The notes under the pieces: model-generated
Seen by the model: the letters and a program-made list of their open reading frames with translations, nothing else
Databases searched by the model: none
What the model was told of the DNA's origin: nothing
Program-made: the position numbers and the translations under genes
Part shown: positions 34,260 through 43,158 of the stretch, piece by piece
Layout: the number at the start of each line of letters is the position of its first letter
Position numbering within the stretch: the stretch's first letter is position 1
NCBI GenBank assembly: GCA_947455145.1
Contig: CANGME010000003.1
Location: 210,814-274,813 of the forward strand
DNA length: 64,000 nucleotides
Source: Comamonadaceae bacterium
GTDB taxonomy: Bacteria > Pseudomonadota > Gammaproteobacteria > Burkholderiales > Burkholderiaceae_C
Reading direction: 5' to 3'

Positions 34260-35476
34260 ATGTGGATGTGGTGGTGATTGGGGCCGGTGCTGCTGGCCTC
34301 TTTTGCGCCGGTGTGGCAGGCCAGCGCGGCTTGAAGGTTTTGCTGCTGGACCACAGCCCCAAGGTGGCTGAAAAAATCCGAATCTCGGGCGGTGGCCGGG
34401 CCAACTTCACCAACCGAGACCTCGACCCGCGCGCCCCGCAAAAGCACTTCATCAGCGACAACCCCAACTTCTGCCGCTCGGCCCTGTCGCGCTACACGCC
34501 GCAGGATTTCATGGCCCTGCTGCAAAGCCACGGCATCGCCTTCCACGAAAAGCACAAGGGCCAGTTGTTTTGTGACCGCTCTGCAGACGACCTGATCCAA
34601 ATGCTGCTGCGCGAGTGCGACAAAGGAAACGTCACACGCTGGCAACCCTGTGGCGTTAAAAAAATAAGGTTTTGTGCTGCCAGGCCAGATGAGACTTCCG
34701 CAGTGAACTACGAAATTGATAGCGATAGAGGCCTCATCAAAACCCGCGCCGTGGTGGTGGCCACGGGCGGCTTGTCCATCCCCAAAATCGGCGCGACAGA
34801 TTTTGGCTACCGCATCGCCCAGCAATTTGACCTGCGCATGGTGGCCCCACGCCCGGCTCTAGTGCCCTTGACCTTTGACGGCGCGGCCTGGGCACCCTAC
34901 GCGGGGTTAGCGGGCTTGGCGCTGCCCGTGTTGATCGAGACCGGCAGCAAAAAAGAACGCATGAGCTTCGCGGAAGACCTGCTGTTCACACACCGGGGCC
35001 TGTCCGGCCCGGCGGTGCTGCAAATATCGAGCTACTGGAAGCCGGGCACGCCAATTCGCATCAACCTCGCACCGCAAGTGGACTTGGCCACCACCCTGGC
35101 GCAAGCCAAGCTCAGCTCGCGCAAGCTCATCGTCAATGAACTGGCTGGTCTCGTGCCTGCCCGCCTGGCCGAGGCCTGGGTGAGCCAAGACCCCGCGTGG
35201 CAGCGCCCGATTGCCGAGGCCTCAGACAAGGCCCTGGCCACTCTGGCCGCGCGCCTCTCAGCCTGGGAGCTGGTGCCCACCGGCACCGAGGGTTATGCAA
35301 AAGCCGAAGTCACCGCCGGTGGTGTGGACACGCGCGATGTGTCCAGCCAAACGATGGAATCCAAGCAGCCAGGGCTGTATTTCATCGGCGAAGCGGTGGA
35401 TGTGACCGGATGGCTGGGGGGTTACAACTTTCAGTGGGCTTGGGCGAGTGGATTTGCGTGCGCGCAGGCCTTGTAA
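34238..35476 (+). CDS. HI0933-family FAD-dependent oxidoreductase
   Basis: The 412-residue flavoprotein has VVVIGAGAAGLFCAGVAGQRG at the N-terminus, EKIRISGGGRANFTN, VVATGGLSIPKIGATDFGY, and GLYFIGEAVDVTGWLGGYNFQWAWASG at the end, all typical of the YhiN/HI0933 family of unknown biological role. It starts inside the end of cobA. A low-GC segment (about 34660-34735) lies in a variable loop (KKIRFCAARPDETSAV). Confidence 0.88.
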   Translation: MEKNDVVNVDVVVIGAGAAGLFCAGVAGQRGLKVLLLDHSPKVAEKIRISGGGRANFTNRDLDPRAPQKHFISDNPNFCRSALSRYTPQDFMALLQSHGIAFHEKHKGQLFCDRSADDLIQMLLRECDKGNVTRWQPCGVKKIRFCAARPDETSAVNYEIDSDRGLIKTRAVVVATGGLSIPKIGATDFGYRIAQQFDLRMVAPRPALVPLTFDGAAWAPYAGLAGLALPVLIETGSKKERMSFAEDLLFTHRGLSGPAVLQISSYWKPGTPIRINLAPQVDLATTLAQAKLSSRKLIVNELAGLVPARLAEAWVSQDPAWQRPIAEASDKALATLAARLSAWELVPTGTEGYAKAEVTAGGVDTRDVSSQTMESKQPGLYFIGEAVDVTGWLGGYNFQWAWASGFACAQAL

Positions 35477-35481
35477 AAGGC

Positions 35482-35487
35482 TATAAT
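35482..35487 (+). promoter_or_regulatory. Candidate -10 box for rpsU
   Basis: A perfect TATAAT follows the stop of the preceding flavoprotein gene by only a few bases. I see no good -35 at the right distance. If used, the rpsU leader would be about 120 nt, which is long for a 70-codon gene. Confidence 0.4.
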
Positions 35488-35616
35488 CGCAGTCTTTATT
35501 GGCATTGCCCCGCCGGCCAAATACTAGTTACAGGTGGGTGCTTTCGCGTTGATGGTGTGCAGGCCTGATCTTCCCGCAAACCCTCTGAGCGCACATTTTC
35601 GGAAAACCAACATTAA

Positions 35617-35829
35617 ATGACGACCGTCCGTATTAAAGAAAACGAGCCCTTTGACGTAGCCCTTCGCCGCTTCAAGCGCACCATTGAAAAACTCGGCCTG
35701 CTGACCGACTTGCGCGCGCGTGAGTTCTATGAGAAGCCCACCGCCGAGCGCAAGCGCAAGAAGGCAGCCGCCGTCAAGCGCAACTACAAGCGCATTCGTG
35801 CGATGCAGTTGCCCAAGAAGATGTTCTAA
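35617..35829 (+). CDS. rpsU: 30S ribosomal protein S21
   Basis: The 70-residue, very basic protein begins [25 protein letters not shown] and ends with a Lys/Arg-rich helix ([17 protein letters not shown]), standard for S21. S21 binds near the anti-Shine-Dalgarno region of 16S rRNA. It is followed by a small hairpin overlapping the stop codon (CTAAACC-TCCAC-GGTTTAG, 35826-35844) and then a strong terminator, with yqeY beyond, as in many proteobacteria. Confidence 0.98.
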   Translation: MTTVRIKENEPFDVALRRFKRTIEKLGLLTDLRAREFYEKPTAERKRKKAAAVKRNYKRIRAMQLPKKMF

Positions 35830-35860
35830 ACCTCCACGGTTTAGAGCCTTCAAGGCACAA

Positions 35861-35897
35861 AAAAGCTCGCCGGGGACGCTCAGGCGGGCTTTTTTTA
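35861..35897 (+). terminator. Rho-independent terminator after rpsU
   Basis: AGCTCGCC (35864-35871) pairs with GGCGGGCT (35883-35890, one G-T pair). An A-run precedes the stem and seven T follow it. Confidence 0.85.
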
Positions 35898-35946
35898 TTT
35901 GGATTTCTGAACACGCGTCGCTCCCTCTCCAACCCAAGGTAACACC

Positions 35947-36393
35947 ATGACACTTAAAGACCAAGTCACCGAAGACATGAAGAACGCCATGCGCGCCAAA
36001 GACAGCGAACGCCTGGGCACCATCCGCCTGCTGCTGGCCGCTTGCAAGCAAAAGGAAGTGGACGAGCGCGTGGTGCTGGACGACGCGATGGTGGTCGCCA
36101 TCGTGGACAAGCTCATCAAGCAGCGTAAAGACAGCATCGAGGCTTTCACCAAGGCCGACCGCAAAGACATGGCCGACAAGGAGGCCTCAGAGATCGTGGT
36201 GTTGCAAGCCTACCTGCCTGCGCGTTTGAGCGCGGACGAGGTGCTGGCCGAGGTCAAAGCCATCGTCGCCTCGCTTGGTGCAAGCGGCCCTGGCGACATG
36301 GGCAAGGTCATGGGCGCGGCCAAAGCCAAGCTGGCGGGCAAGGCCGAAATGGGGCAAGTGTCGGCAGCGGTCAAAGCGGCGTTGGCACCTTAA
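35947..36393 (+). CDS. GatB/YqeY domain protein
   Basis: The 148-residue all-helical protein begins MTLKDQVTEDMKNAMRAKDSERLGTIR and ends MGKVMGAAKAKLAGKAEMGQVSAAVKAAL. This is the YqeY domain, which resembles the tRNA-binding tail of the amidotransferase subunit GatB. The cellular role is unclear. It lies downstream of rpsU, a conserved neighbour, and is convergent with comEC, whose stop is 25 bp away. Confidence 0.93.
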   Translation: MTLKDQVTEDMKNAMRAKDSERLGTIRLLLAACKQKEVDERVVLDDAMVVAIVDKLIKQRKDSIEAFTKADRKDMADKEASEIVVLQAYLPARLSADEVLAEVKAIVASLGASGPGDMGKVMGAAKAKLAGKAEMGQVSAAVKAALAP

Positions 36394-36418
36394 GCTGAGT
36401 CAGCTCAAACATATCAAC

Positions 36419-38974
36419 TCAGGGCACGAGGTGATGCCAATAACGCCTGCCCTGCTCGCGCTGGCACGCCACTGTCTGCGGCTGATCTGAACGCCACAGC
36501 GCCGCGCCGCAGTGAGCGGAGTCAATCACCTGAATGTCACGCTCGGCGTAGCGGGCCATCACTGGCGCGACCGGGTGACCAAAGCGGTTGCGGTAGCCTG
36601 CTTGCACCAGCGCGAGCTTGGGGTTCACGGCGTCCAGAAAGGCGGGGCTGCTGGAGGTTTTGCTGCCGTGGTGAGGGACGAGCAGCACGTCGGCTTGTAG
36701 ATTCATCCGTTCGGGCTGAGCTTGTCGAAGCCTGTCCTGAGTAGCATCGAAGGACCCTTCGACAAGCTCAGGGAGAACGGGTGGGTTAGCTGTGTAGCGT
36801 CTGACCAAGCTAGCCTCCTGCGCCGCCTCGATGTCCCCCACCAGCAGAGCAGTGTGCGTGCCGTTCGAGACGCGCAGCACGCAGGACAAAGCGTTGGGTT
36901 TGGGCGCTTTGTCTGTCACGTAATCTTGCGCCTGGGGGTGCAGCACCTCGAACTGCACGCCGTCCCAGGCCCAGGTTTGCCCGGCCTCGCAGCGCTGGGC
37001 AGGGCGCAGCGCCTGCAAGCTGTGACCGTCTTCAATAGAACTGAGCAAATCAGCCTGCGGCTGCATGGCGAGTACTGCCGGTGCGCCGCCCGTGTGGTCG
37101 CTGTCGCGGTGGCTTAGCACCAGGCGGTCTAGCCGCACATCCAGCGCACGCAGCAGCGGCACCAGCACGCGGTGGCCCGCATCACTCTCGCTGGAGTAGC
37201 GCGGCCCGGCGTCGTACAGAAGGGCGTGGTGCGCCGTTTGCACCAGCACGGCATTGCCCTGGCCGATGTCCACTGCCAGCAGCTCAAAATGCCCCTCGGC
37301 CGGGCGCGGTGCTTGCCACAGCAGCACGGGCAGCAACAACGGCAGGCCGATCAGCCTGAGATGTCGCGGCAAGGGCATGGCCAGCAACAACCCGCCGCAC
37401 AGGCCAGACACGCCCGCCCACAGCGGTGCTTGGGCGACCGAGACCGTGGCCAATGGCAAAGCGGCCAAGCCTGCCAACACCCAATTCAAACCCTGGACCG
37501 CAGCCGCAGCCACGTCCCACAACTGAGTCCACACCACCCCGGCCAGCGACATGGGCGTGACCACCAGCGTGACCCAAGGAATGGCCAGCGCATTAGCCAC
37601 CAAACCGATCAGCGAGACCTGCCCGAACAGCAGCAGGGTGAGCGGCGTGAGCGCCAACGTGATCACCCATTGTTCTCTGAAAAATGAGATGACTCGGGCT
37701 GTAGCGCCCTTTCCATTAACGTTAGAAGCTCCTGAATCAGTAGCAAACAAAACACCCACTGCGACAAAGCTCAACCAAAAACCCGCCTGCAACAAAGCCC
37801 AGGGGTCTAGCGCCACTACCACGGCGCAAGCCAGCATCCACACCAACGGCCAAGGCCAGCGCCGCCCGGACAACCGCAACAGTGCCACCGTGGCCAACAT
37901 CCATACAGTGCGCTGCGAGGGCACACCCCAGCCGCTGAATACAGCGTAGCTGGTCGCCAACAGCAGCCCACCAAGTAAGCCTGCTGTCGGGGCAGGCAAC
38001 TTCAGACAAGCGCGGGATGAGCGCCGCCACAGCCAACCGACCAGCGCGGTGGCAGCCCAAGCAAACATCGTCACATGCAAGCCCGAGATGCTCATCAAAT
38101 GCGCAACGCCGGTGGCCCGAAACACATCCCAATCCGCGCGCTCAATCGCCTGCTGGTCGCCCACCACCAGCGCGGCCACCACACCGGCCTGCCGGGTGCG
38201 TTGGCGCAGGGCTTTCGGGTCGTCGGCATCGCCTGAATCACCTTTAAGCAAACGCTCAAAAATCGCGTCACGCACCCGTTGGCGCGCCCGCTCTACAGGG
38301 TGCTGCCAGGTCTGCGCCAGTCGCTGCGGTGCCGCATCTTTAGGCCCCGCCCGCACATAGCCGCTGGCCTGCACACCCTGCTCCCACAGCCACAACTCAA
38401 AGTCAAACCCATGCGGGTTGCGCCCCCCGTGCGGGGCCTTGAGCCGCACCGTCATCTGCCAGCGGTCACCCGCCGTGAGCGTGGCCGGTGATCGCTGCGA
38501 TTCATCCACCGGGCCACTGCCACCACGCACGGCCTTGTACCAACCCAAGTCAAGACGCGGCGGCAGTGACACGGCTTGGCCATTTATCTGCGCACTCTCA
38601 AGCTCCAGCCGAAAGCGCAAACCGCCTTCATGGCGCTGCGGCATGGCGGCGACGATGCCCGTGACGCTGATGTCGCGGCCCTCTAGTGCAGGGTTCAAGG
38701 CTTGATCGATAAAGTTGGCGGCGCGCCAACCGGTGAGGGCAAAGCCCAGCAGCGTCATGCCTATCACCACGGCAACCGTACGCACCCCAAAAGCGACGGG
38801 CCGCAACGATTGCCCAACGAACAACAACACAGCCAAACCCATCAAACCTGCGTAGGCTGCGCCCGTCCACAACGCGACCTGCTGCAACTGCAAGGCCGTG
38901 CCGACCACCAGCGCCAGCAATGCCGGCAATATCAGTCGGTGGGTGTTGGTGGGTTGACGGAGTGTGCCGGGCAT
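36419..38974 (-). CDS. comEC: DNA internalization competence protein ComEC/Rec2
   Basis: About 851 residues from ATG 38974; starts at 39004 or 39040 are also open. Order: an N-terminal membrane/OB region, the Competence domain with many helices (AGVVAALVVGDQQAIERADWDVFRATGVAHLMSISGLHV is diagnostic), and a C-terminal metallo-beta-lactamase-like domain (SHRDSDHTGGAPAVL, LVPHHGSKTSS). It forms the channel for single-stranded DNA entry in transformation. A palindromic element is inserted in frame in the lactamase-like domain at about residues 732-756 (VLPELVEGSFD...RLRQAQPER). No other competence gene is nearby. Confidence 0.93.
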   Translation of the reverse strand: MPGTLRQPTNTHRLILPALLALVVGTALQLQQVALWTGAAYAGLMGLAVLLFVGQSLRPVAFGVRTVAVVIGMTLLGFALTGWRAANFIDQALNPALEGRDISVTGIVAAMPQRHEGGLRFRLELESAQINGQAVSLPPRLDLGWYKAVRGGSGPVDESQRSPATLTAGDRWQMTVRLKAPHGGRNPHGFDFELWLWEQGVQASGYVRAGPKDAAPQRLAQTWQHPVERARQRVRDAIFERLLKGDSGDADDPKALRQRTRQAGVVAALVVGDQQAIERADWDVFRATGVAHLMSISGLHVTMFAWAATALVGWLWRRSSRACLKLPAPTAGLLGGLLLATSYAVFSGWGVPSQRTVWMLATVALLRLSGRRWPWPLVWMLACAVVVALDPWALLQAGFWLSFVAVGVLFATDSGASNVNGKGATARVISFFREQWVITLALTPLTLLLFGQVSLIGLVANALAIPWVTLVVTPMSLAGVVWTQLWDVAAAAVQGLNWVLAGLAALPLATVSVAQAPLWAGVSGLCGGLLLAMPLPRHLRLIGLPLLLPVLLWQAPRPAEGHFELLAVDIGQGNAVLVQTAHHALLYDAGPRYSSESDAGHRVLVPLLRALDVRLDRLVLSHRDSDHTGGAPAVLAMQPQADLLSSIEDGHSLQALRPAQRCEAGQTWAWDGVQFEVLHPQAQDYVTDKAPKPNALSCVLRVSNGTHTALLVGDIEAAQEASLVRRYTANPPVLPELVEGSFDATQDRLRQAQPERMNLQADVLLVPHHGSKTSSSPAFLDAVNPKLALVQAGYRNRFGHPVAPVMARYAERDIQVIDSAHCGAALWRSDQPQTVACQREQGRRYWHHLVP
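36708..36780. repeat. Palindromic element copy 5, inside comEC
   Basis: The left arm CGTTCGGGCTGAGCTTGTCG and right arm CTTCGACAAGCTCAGGGAGA are separated by an extra partial right-arm-like unit (CTGTCCTGAGTAGCATCGAAG). Although comEC is on the minus strand, it is read as VLPELVEG and RLRQAQPER, the same frame as in the plus-strand genes, which is possible because the element is palindromic. Confidence 0.92.
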
Positions 38975-39060
38975 GAATGCATCGTAACGTGAGGGCCAGG
39001 GCATTCCATCGCACCCACAATGTCCGACAATATCCCCCATTCATCTAAGGAAGCGATCTC

Positions 39061-39516
39061 ATGAACATCTACGACACCCTCCAAGCCCTCAACATCACCC
39101 TGCCCCCCGTGGCCACCCCTGCTGCGGCTTATGTGCCCTTCGTGCAGACCGGCAATCTGGTTTTTTTGAGTGGTCACATCGCAAAGCAAAACGGTCAGCC
39201 CTGGGTCGGCAAGCTGGGCAGCACGATGGCGACAGAGCAGGGTCGCGCAGCGGCGCGTGCGGTGGCGATTGATTTGCTGGGCACGCTGCACGCGGCGGTG
39301 GGCGACTTGAACCGGGTCAAACGCATCGTCAAGCTGATGTCACTGGTGAACTCCACACCTGAGTTCACTGAGCACCATCTGGTGACCAATGGTGCCAGCG
39401 AACTCATCAGTCAGATCTTCGGCTCAACAGGCGCGCACGCACGCAGCGCCTTTGGTGTGGCCCAGCTTCCGCTGGGGGCTTGTGTGGAGATTGAGCTGAT
39501 TGCTGAGGTGGAGTGA
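39061..39516 (+). CDS. RidA/YjgF-family protein
   Basis: The 151-residue protein has PAAAYVPFVQTGNLVFLSGHIA near the start and a C-terminus FGVAQLPLGACVEIELIAEVE. It belongs to the longer YjgF-like subgroup (about 150 residues) that differs from 125-130 residue true RidA enamine deaminases; the central VNSTPEFTEHHLVTNGASELISQIFG is typical of that subgroup. The conserved Arg of the deaminase appears as HARSAFGVAQLP. Probably cytoplasmic; the specific substrate is unknown. Confidence 0.85.
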   Translation: MNIYDTLQALNITLPPVATPAAAYVPFVQTGNLVFLSGHIAKQNGQPWVGKLGSTMATEQGRAAARAVAIDLLGTLHAAVGDLNRVKRIVKLMSLVNSTPEFTEHHLVTNGASELISQIFGSTGAHARSAFGVAQLPLGACVEIELIAEVE

Positions 39517-39572
39517 GCTGGGTTTTGTGCGGAGACAGGTTGACCTTTCACTCAACTCACTTCGCTGGATCA

Positions 39573-39820
39573 GGTCGGCGGCGCACTCAGCTCCGCGGCT
39601 GTCCCCCATGGCGGCCTAGGGCCGCCAACTCCTCCTTGATGCCGCTGCGCTGAGCGCGCCACCGACCTAATCTTCCGAGAGTGGTGGGTATTCAACTGCT
39701 GCACACCGAACATGCTCGCTGCCCGGGCGCTTGGGGTGAGAGGCGCAGCGGCATCAAGGAGGAGCCCGAAGGGCGGGGGACAGCCGCGGAGCTACTCACC
39801 CCAAGCGCCGGGGCGTACAA
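39573..39820. repeat. Structured ~250-bp two-hairpin repeat, copy B
   Basis: This fills most of the gene-free stretch 39517-39862. Left hairpin: 39573-39578 pairs with 39662-39667, internal stem 39610-39616/39620-39626 around TAG. Right hairpin: 39725-39740 pairs with 39795-39809, inner stem 39748-39752/39783-39787. In this copy the two halves are also perfectly complementary over long distance: GCTCCGCGGCTGTCCCCC with the segment ending at 39792, and the 22 bases from 39629 with 39743-39764. Alternative folds are therefore possible. It lies between two convergent genes. Confidence 0.87.
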
Positions 39821-39862
39821 AAGCCTGAACCCTGAATTCGAATTTTCGTACGCAAGCGAGCA

Positions 39863-40339
39863 TCAGACAGATTGAGATAGCGGCAACGGCAGCGCCGTCT
39901 TGTACCGCACCTGCTTGAGCGCAAAGCTGGAGCGAATTTTCTCGATGCCTGGGATGGGCGTGAGTTGCTCCAGGATGAACTTTTCCAGCGCGGCGATGTC
40001 GGCCACGGCCACGCGAATCAGGTAGTCGCTGTCGCCGGTCATCAGGTAGCACTCCATCACCTCGTCGTGCTCAGCAATGCGGCTCTCAAACTCACCTAGA
40101 GCTGACTTGGACTGGGCTTTAAGGCTGATGGAGATGAACACGTTCAAGCCCAGGCCCAGCGCCTTGGGGTCGGCCAGCGCCACATAACGTCGGATTACGC
40201 CCGCGCTCTCCAGCGCCTTTACGCGCGTGAGGCAGGGAGAGGGCGACAAGTGCACGCGCTGCGCCAGCGCCACGTTGGTGAGCGAGCTGTCTTCTTGCAG
40301 TGCGGCCAGGATTTTGAGGTCAATCGAATCGAGTTTCAT
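39863..40339 (-). CDS. Lrp/AsnC-family transcriptional regulator
   Basis: The 158-residue protein starts [49 protein letters not shown], the Lrp helix-turn-helix, followed by a C-terminal RAM domain ([25 protein letters not shown]). It is divergent from an orphan pyruvate-dehydrogenase-type E1 gene with a 105-bp gap containing two perfect palindromes. The arrangement resembles mdeR-mdeB of Pseudomonas putida, where an Lrp protein controls a 2-ketobutyrate E1. An amino acid effector is likely but not known. Confidence 0.92.
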   Translation of the reverse strand: MKLDSIDLKILAALQEDSSLTNVALAQRVHLSPSPCLTRVKALESAGVIRRYVALADPKALGLGLNVFISISLKAQSKSALGEFESRIAEHDEVMECYLMTGDSDYLIRVAVADIAALEKFILEQLTPIPGIEKIRSSFALKQVRYKTALPLPLSQSV

Positions 40340-40357
40340 AAAGTTCTGCTTGATGTG

Positions 40358-40407
40358 AATTTTGCAAAATTTTATGCTGATAAAAATCTAAAAAGCTGAA
40401 ATTTCAG
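40358..40407. promoter_or_regulatory. Candidate Lrp-type operators between the regulator and E1 genes
   Basis: AATTTTGCAAAATT (40358-40371) and CTGAAATTTCAG (40396-40407) are both perfect palindromes in an AT-rich divergent gap. Their centres lie 37 bp apart. The second resembles the Lrp-type core (CAG-AT-rich-CTG). Binding is inference. Confidence 0.6.
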
Positions 40408-40444
40408 AAGACTATTCGGCGATAAATTGCTTAAAGTACTGACC

Positions 40445-43123
40445 ATGAATGACCTTGACCCCACTGAAACCGCCGAATGGCGTGACGCCTTTATCTCCTT
40501 GGTCGCACAGCACGGCCAAGAGCGTGCCCGCTTCGTTCTTGACAGCCTGGTGCGCCTGGCCCACAGCACGCAGGTGGGTTGGCAGCCCGAGCTGGTAACG
40601 CCTTACGTGAACACGATTGCGGTGGACGCGCAGCCGCCCTTCCCTGGCGACTTGGCCATCGAAGAAAAACTGGCCTCGCTCATGCGCTGGAACGCGCTGG
40701 CCATGGTGGCGCGCGCCAACGCGGCCGAGCTGGGGGGTTCGAGTGAGCTGGGCGGCCACATTGCCAGTTACGCCAGTGCGGCGGATTTGTTTGAGGTGGG
40801 GTTCAACCACTTCTTTCATGCGCGCAATGATGCGGCTGGCCATGGCGGCGACCTCGTTTTCTTCCAACCCCACAGCGCCCCCGGCGTCTATGCGCGGGCC
40901 TTTCTTGAAGGGCGACTGACTGAGCAAGACCTCGCCCACTACCGGCAAGAAATCACCGCGCCTGAGAGCGGCGCACGCGGCCTGTCCAGCTACCCGCACC
41001 CTTGGCTCATGCCCGACTTCTGGCAGTTCCCCACCGGCTCCATGGGCCTGGGGCCGATCAGCTCGATCTACCACGCGCGCTTCATGCGCTACTTGACGCA
41101 CCGTCAGTTGCTCGACTGCAGCCAGCGCAAAGTCTGGGGCGTGTTTGGTGATGGTGAGATGGACGAGCCTGAATCCATGAGTGCTTTGACACTGGCCAGC
41201 CGCGAGAAGCTGGACAACCTGGTCTGGGTCGTCAACTGCAACCTGCAACGTCTGGACGGCCCGGTGCGCGGCAATGGCCGCATCATTGATGAGTTGGAAA
41301 AACTCTTTCGCGGTGCGGGCTGGAACGTCATCAAACTGGTCTGGGGCAGCGACTGGGACGGCCTGTTTGCGCGTGACGTCACCGGTGCCCTGGTGCGCGC
41401 CTTTGCCGACACGGTGGACGGCCAAATGCAGACCTTTGCCGCCAAAGACGGGCGCTTTAACCGCGACTCTTTCTTCGGCCAAAACCCGGAGCTGGCCCGC
41501 CTGGCGCAAGGCCTGACCGACGAGCAAATTGACCGCCTCAAGCGCGGTGGGCATGACTTAGTCAAAATCCACGCGGCCTATGCAGCAGCCGCCCAGCACA
41601 GCGGCCAGCCCACCGTGATCCTGGCCCACACCAAAAAAGGCTACGGCATGGGCACAGCTGGCCAAGGCAAGATGACCACGCACAGCCAGAAGAAGCTGGA
41701 CGAGACGGCGTTGATCGAGTTCCGTAACCGCTTCAACCTGCCGCTCACAGACGCGCAGGCCACCAACCTCGAATTCTTCAAACCCGCAGAAGACAGCGCC
41801 GAGATGCGTTACATGCACCAGCAGCGCGCCCGCCTCGGAGGCCACCTGCCCAAAAGGTACACGGCCTCGCAGGCACTACCCGTGCCTGCACTCCCTTCGT
41901 ATGCGGCGTTTGCCACAGCAGCAGCGGGCAAGGAAATGTCCACCACCATGGCCTTTGTGCGCCTGCTGGGCAACCTGCTCAAAGACAAAGAACTGGGGCC
42001 GCGCATCGTGCCCATCGTCGCCGATGAGGCGCGCACCTTCGGCATGGCCAATCTGTTCAAGCAGGTCGGCATTTACAGCAGCGTAGGCCAGCGCTACGAG
42101 CCTGAAGACATTGGCTCGGTGCTCTCTTACCGCGAGGCGCTGGACGGGCAAATTCTGGAAGAAGGCATCAGCGAGGCCGGTGCCATTGCCAGTTGGACGG
42201 CGGCGGCCACCAGCTACAGCGTGCACGGCCTGGCCATGCTGCCCTTCTACATCTACTACTCGATGTTCGGCTTTCAGCGCGTGGGCGACGCCATCTGGGC
42301 GGCGGCCGACCAGCGTTCGCGCGGCTTCCTTCTGGGGGCAACGTCCGGGCGCACCACGCTGGGCGGCGAGGGCTTGCAACACCAGGACGGCTCCAGCCAC
42401 CTGATAGCGGCCACCATCCCCAACTGCAAGGCCTATGACCCGGCCTTTGCGGGCGAGATGGCCGTCATCATCGACCATGGCATGCGCGAGATGCTGACCG
42501 AGCAGAAAGACGTTTTTTACTATGTCACGCTCATGAACGAGAACTACGCGCAGCCTGATTTGCCTGCCGATGTCGCGGCGGATGTAATTCGTGGTTGCTA
42601 TAAATTCAGTAGTTTTTCACGCAGTGATTCATTGGTTCAGAGTTCAAAAACATCTAAAAATGTGACGCTGATGGGGTCTGGCGCCATCCTCACCGAGGTC
42701 ATCAAGGCCGCAGCCCTGCTAGCCGAGCAAGGCGTGAGCGTTGACGTGTACAGCGTGACCAGTTGGAGCGAGCTGGCGCGTGATGGCTTGGCGTGTGAGC
42801 AGCGTGAGCTCTCCTCCGTTCGGGTTGAGCCTGTCGAAACCCTTCGACCCTTCGACAAGCTCAGGACAGGCCAAGCTCAGGGCGAACGGAACTTGCCCTT
42901 CATCGCCCAACAACTCGCCGCTTCAAGCGGCCCCATCATCGCCGCCACCGACTACGTGCGCGCCGTGCCCGAGACCGTGCGCGCCTTCATCCCAGAAGGC
43001 CGACGCTTCATGACCCTGGGCACCGACGGCTTTGGCCGCAGTGACACGCGCGCAGCGCTGCGGGCTTACTTCCAGGTGGATGCAGCCAGCATCGTGCGGG
43101 CAGCATTGCATACACTTGACTAA
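40445..43123 (+). CDS. Pyruvate dehydrogenase-type E1 component (AceE-like homodimeric 2-oxoacid dehydrogenase)
   Basis: The 892-residue thiamine-diphosphate enzyme is co-linear with AceE: GGHIASYASAADLFEVGFNHFF near the N-terminus, GDGEMDEPESMSALTLASREKLDN as the ThDP/Mg motif with the downstream Asn, and VLGTDGFGRSD-like LGTDGFGRSDTRAAL at the end. ATG 40445 is chosen over an upstream TTG. No E2 or E3 genes accompany it, and a divergent Lrp regulator does, so a 2-ketobutyrate or other branched role like MdeB is as likely as central pyruvate oxidation. Two unusual segments are present: a low-GC stretch (42590-42660) and an in-frame palindromic element (about residues 791-815). Confidence 0.88.
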   Translation: MNDLDPTETAEWRDAFISLVAQHGQERARFVLDSLVRLAHSTQVGWQPELVTPYVNTIAVDAQPPFPGDLAIEEKLASLMRWNALAMVARANAAELGGSSELGGHIASYASAADLFEVGFNHFFHARNDAAGHGGDLVFFQPHSAPGVYARAFLEGRLTEQDLAHYRQEITAPESGARGLSSYPHPWLMPDFWQFPTGSMGLGPISSIYHARFMRYLTHRQLLDCSQRKVWGVFGDGEMDEPESMSALTLASREKLDNLVWVVNCNLQRLDGPVRGNGRIIDELEKLFRGAGWNVIKLVWGSDWDGLFARDVTGALVRAFADTVDGQMQTFAAKDGRFNRDSFFGQNPELARLAQGLTDEQIDRLKRGGHDLVKIHAAYAAAAQHSGQPTVILAHTKKGYGMGTAGQGKMTTHSQKKLDETALIEFRNRFNLPLTDAQATNLEFFKPAEDSAEMRYMHQQRARLGGHLPKRYTASQALPVPALPSYAAFATAAAGKEMSTTMAFVRLLGNLLKDKELGPRIVPIVADEARTFGMANLFKQVGIYSSVGQRYEPEDIGSVLSYREALDGQILEEGISEAGAIASWTAAATSYSVHGLAMLPFYIYYSMFGFQRVGDAIWAAADQRSRGFLLGATSGRTTLGGEGLQHQDGSSHLIAATIPNCKAYDPAFAGEMAVIIDHGMREMLTEQKDVFYYVTLMNENYAQPDLPADVAADVIRGCYKFSSFSRSDSLVQSSKTSKNVTLMGSGAILTEVIKAAALLAEQGVSVDVYSVTSWSELARDGLACEQRELSSVRVEPVETLRPFDKLRTGQAQGERNLPFIAQQLAASSGPIIAATDYVRAVPETVRAFIPEGRRFMTLGTDGFGRSDTRAALRAYFQVDAASIVRAALHTLD
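42817..42889. repeat. Palindromic element copy 6, inside the E1 gene
   Basis: Left arm CGTTCGGGTTGAGCCTGTCG, a doubled right-arm start (CTTCGACCCTTCGACAAG), and a second partial right arm (AAGCTCAGGGCGAACGG). It is read as VRVEPVETLRP...GQAQGER. It replaces a short loop in AceE between ELARDG and the PFIAQQ-like strand. Confidence 0.92.
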
Positions 43124-43158
43124 GTCCTTAACCCTGAAGCCCACGACCACTTCTACCC

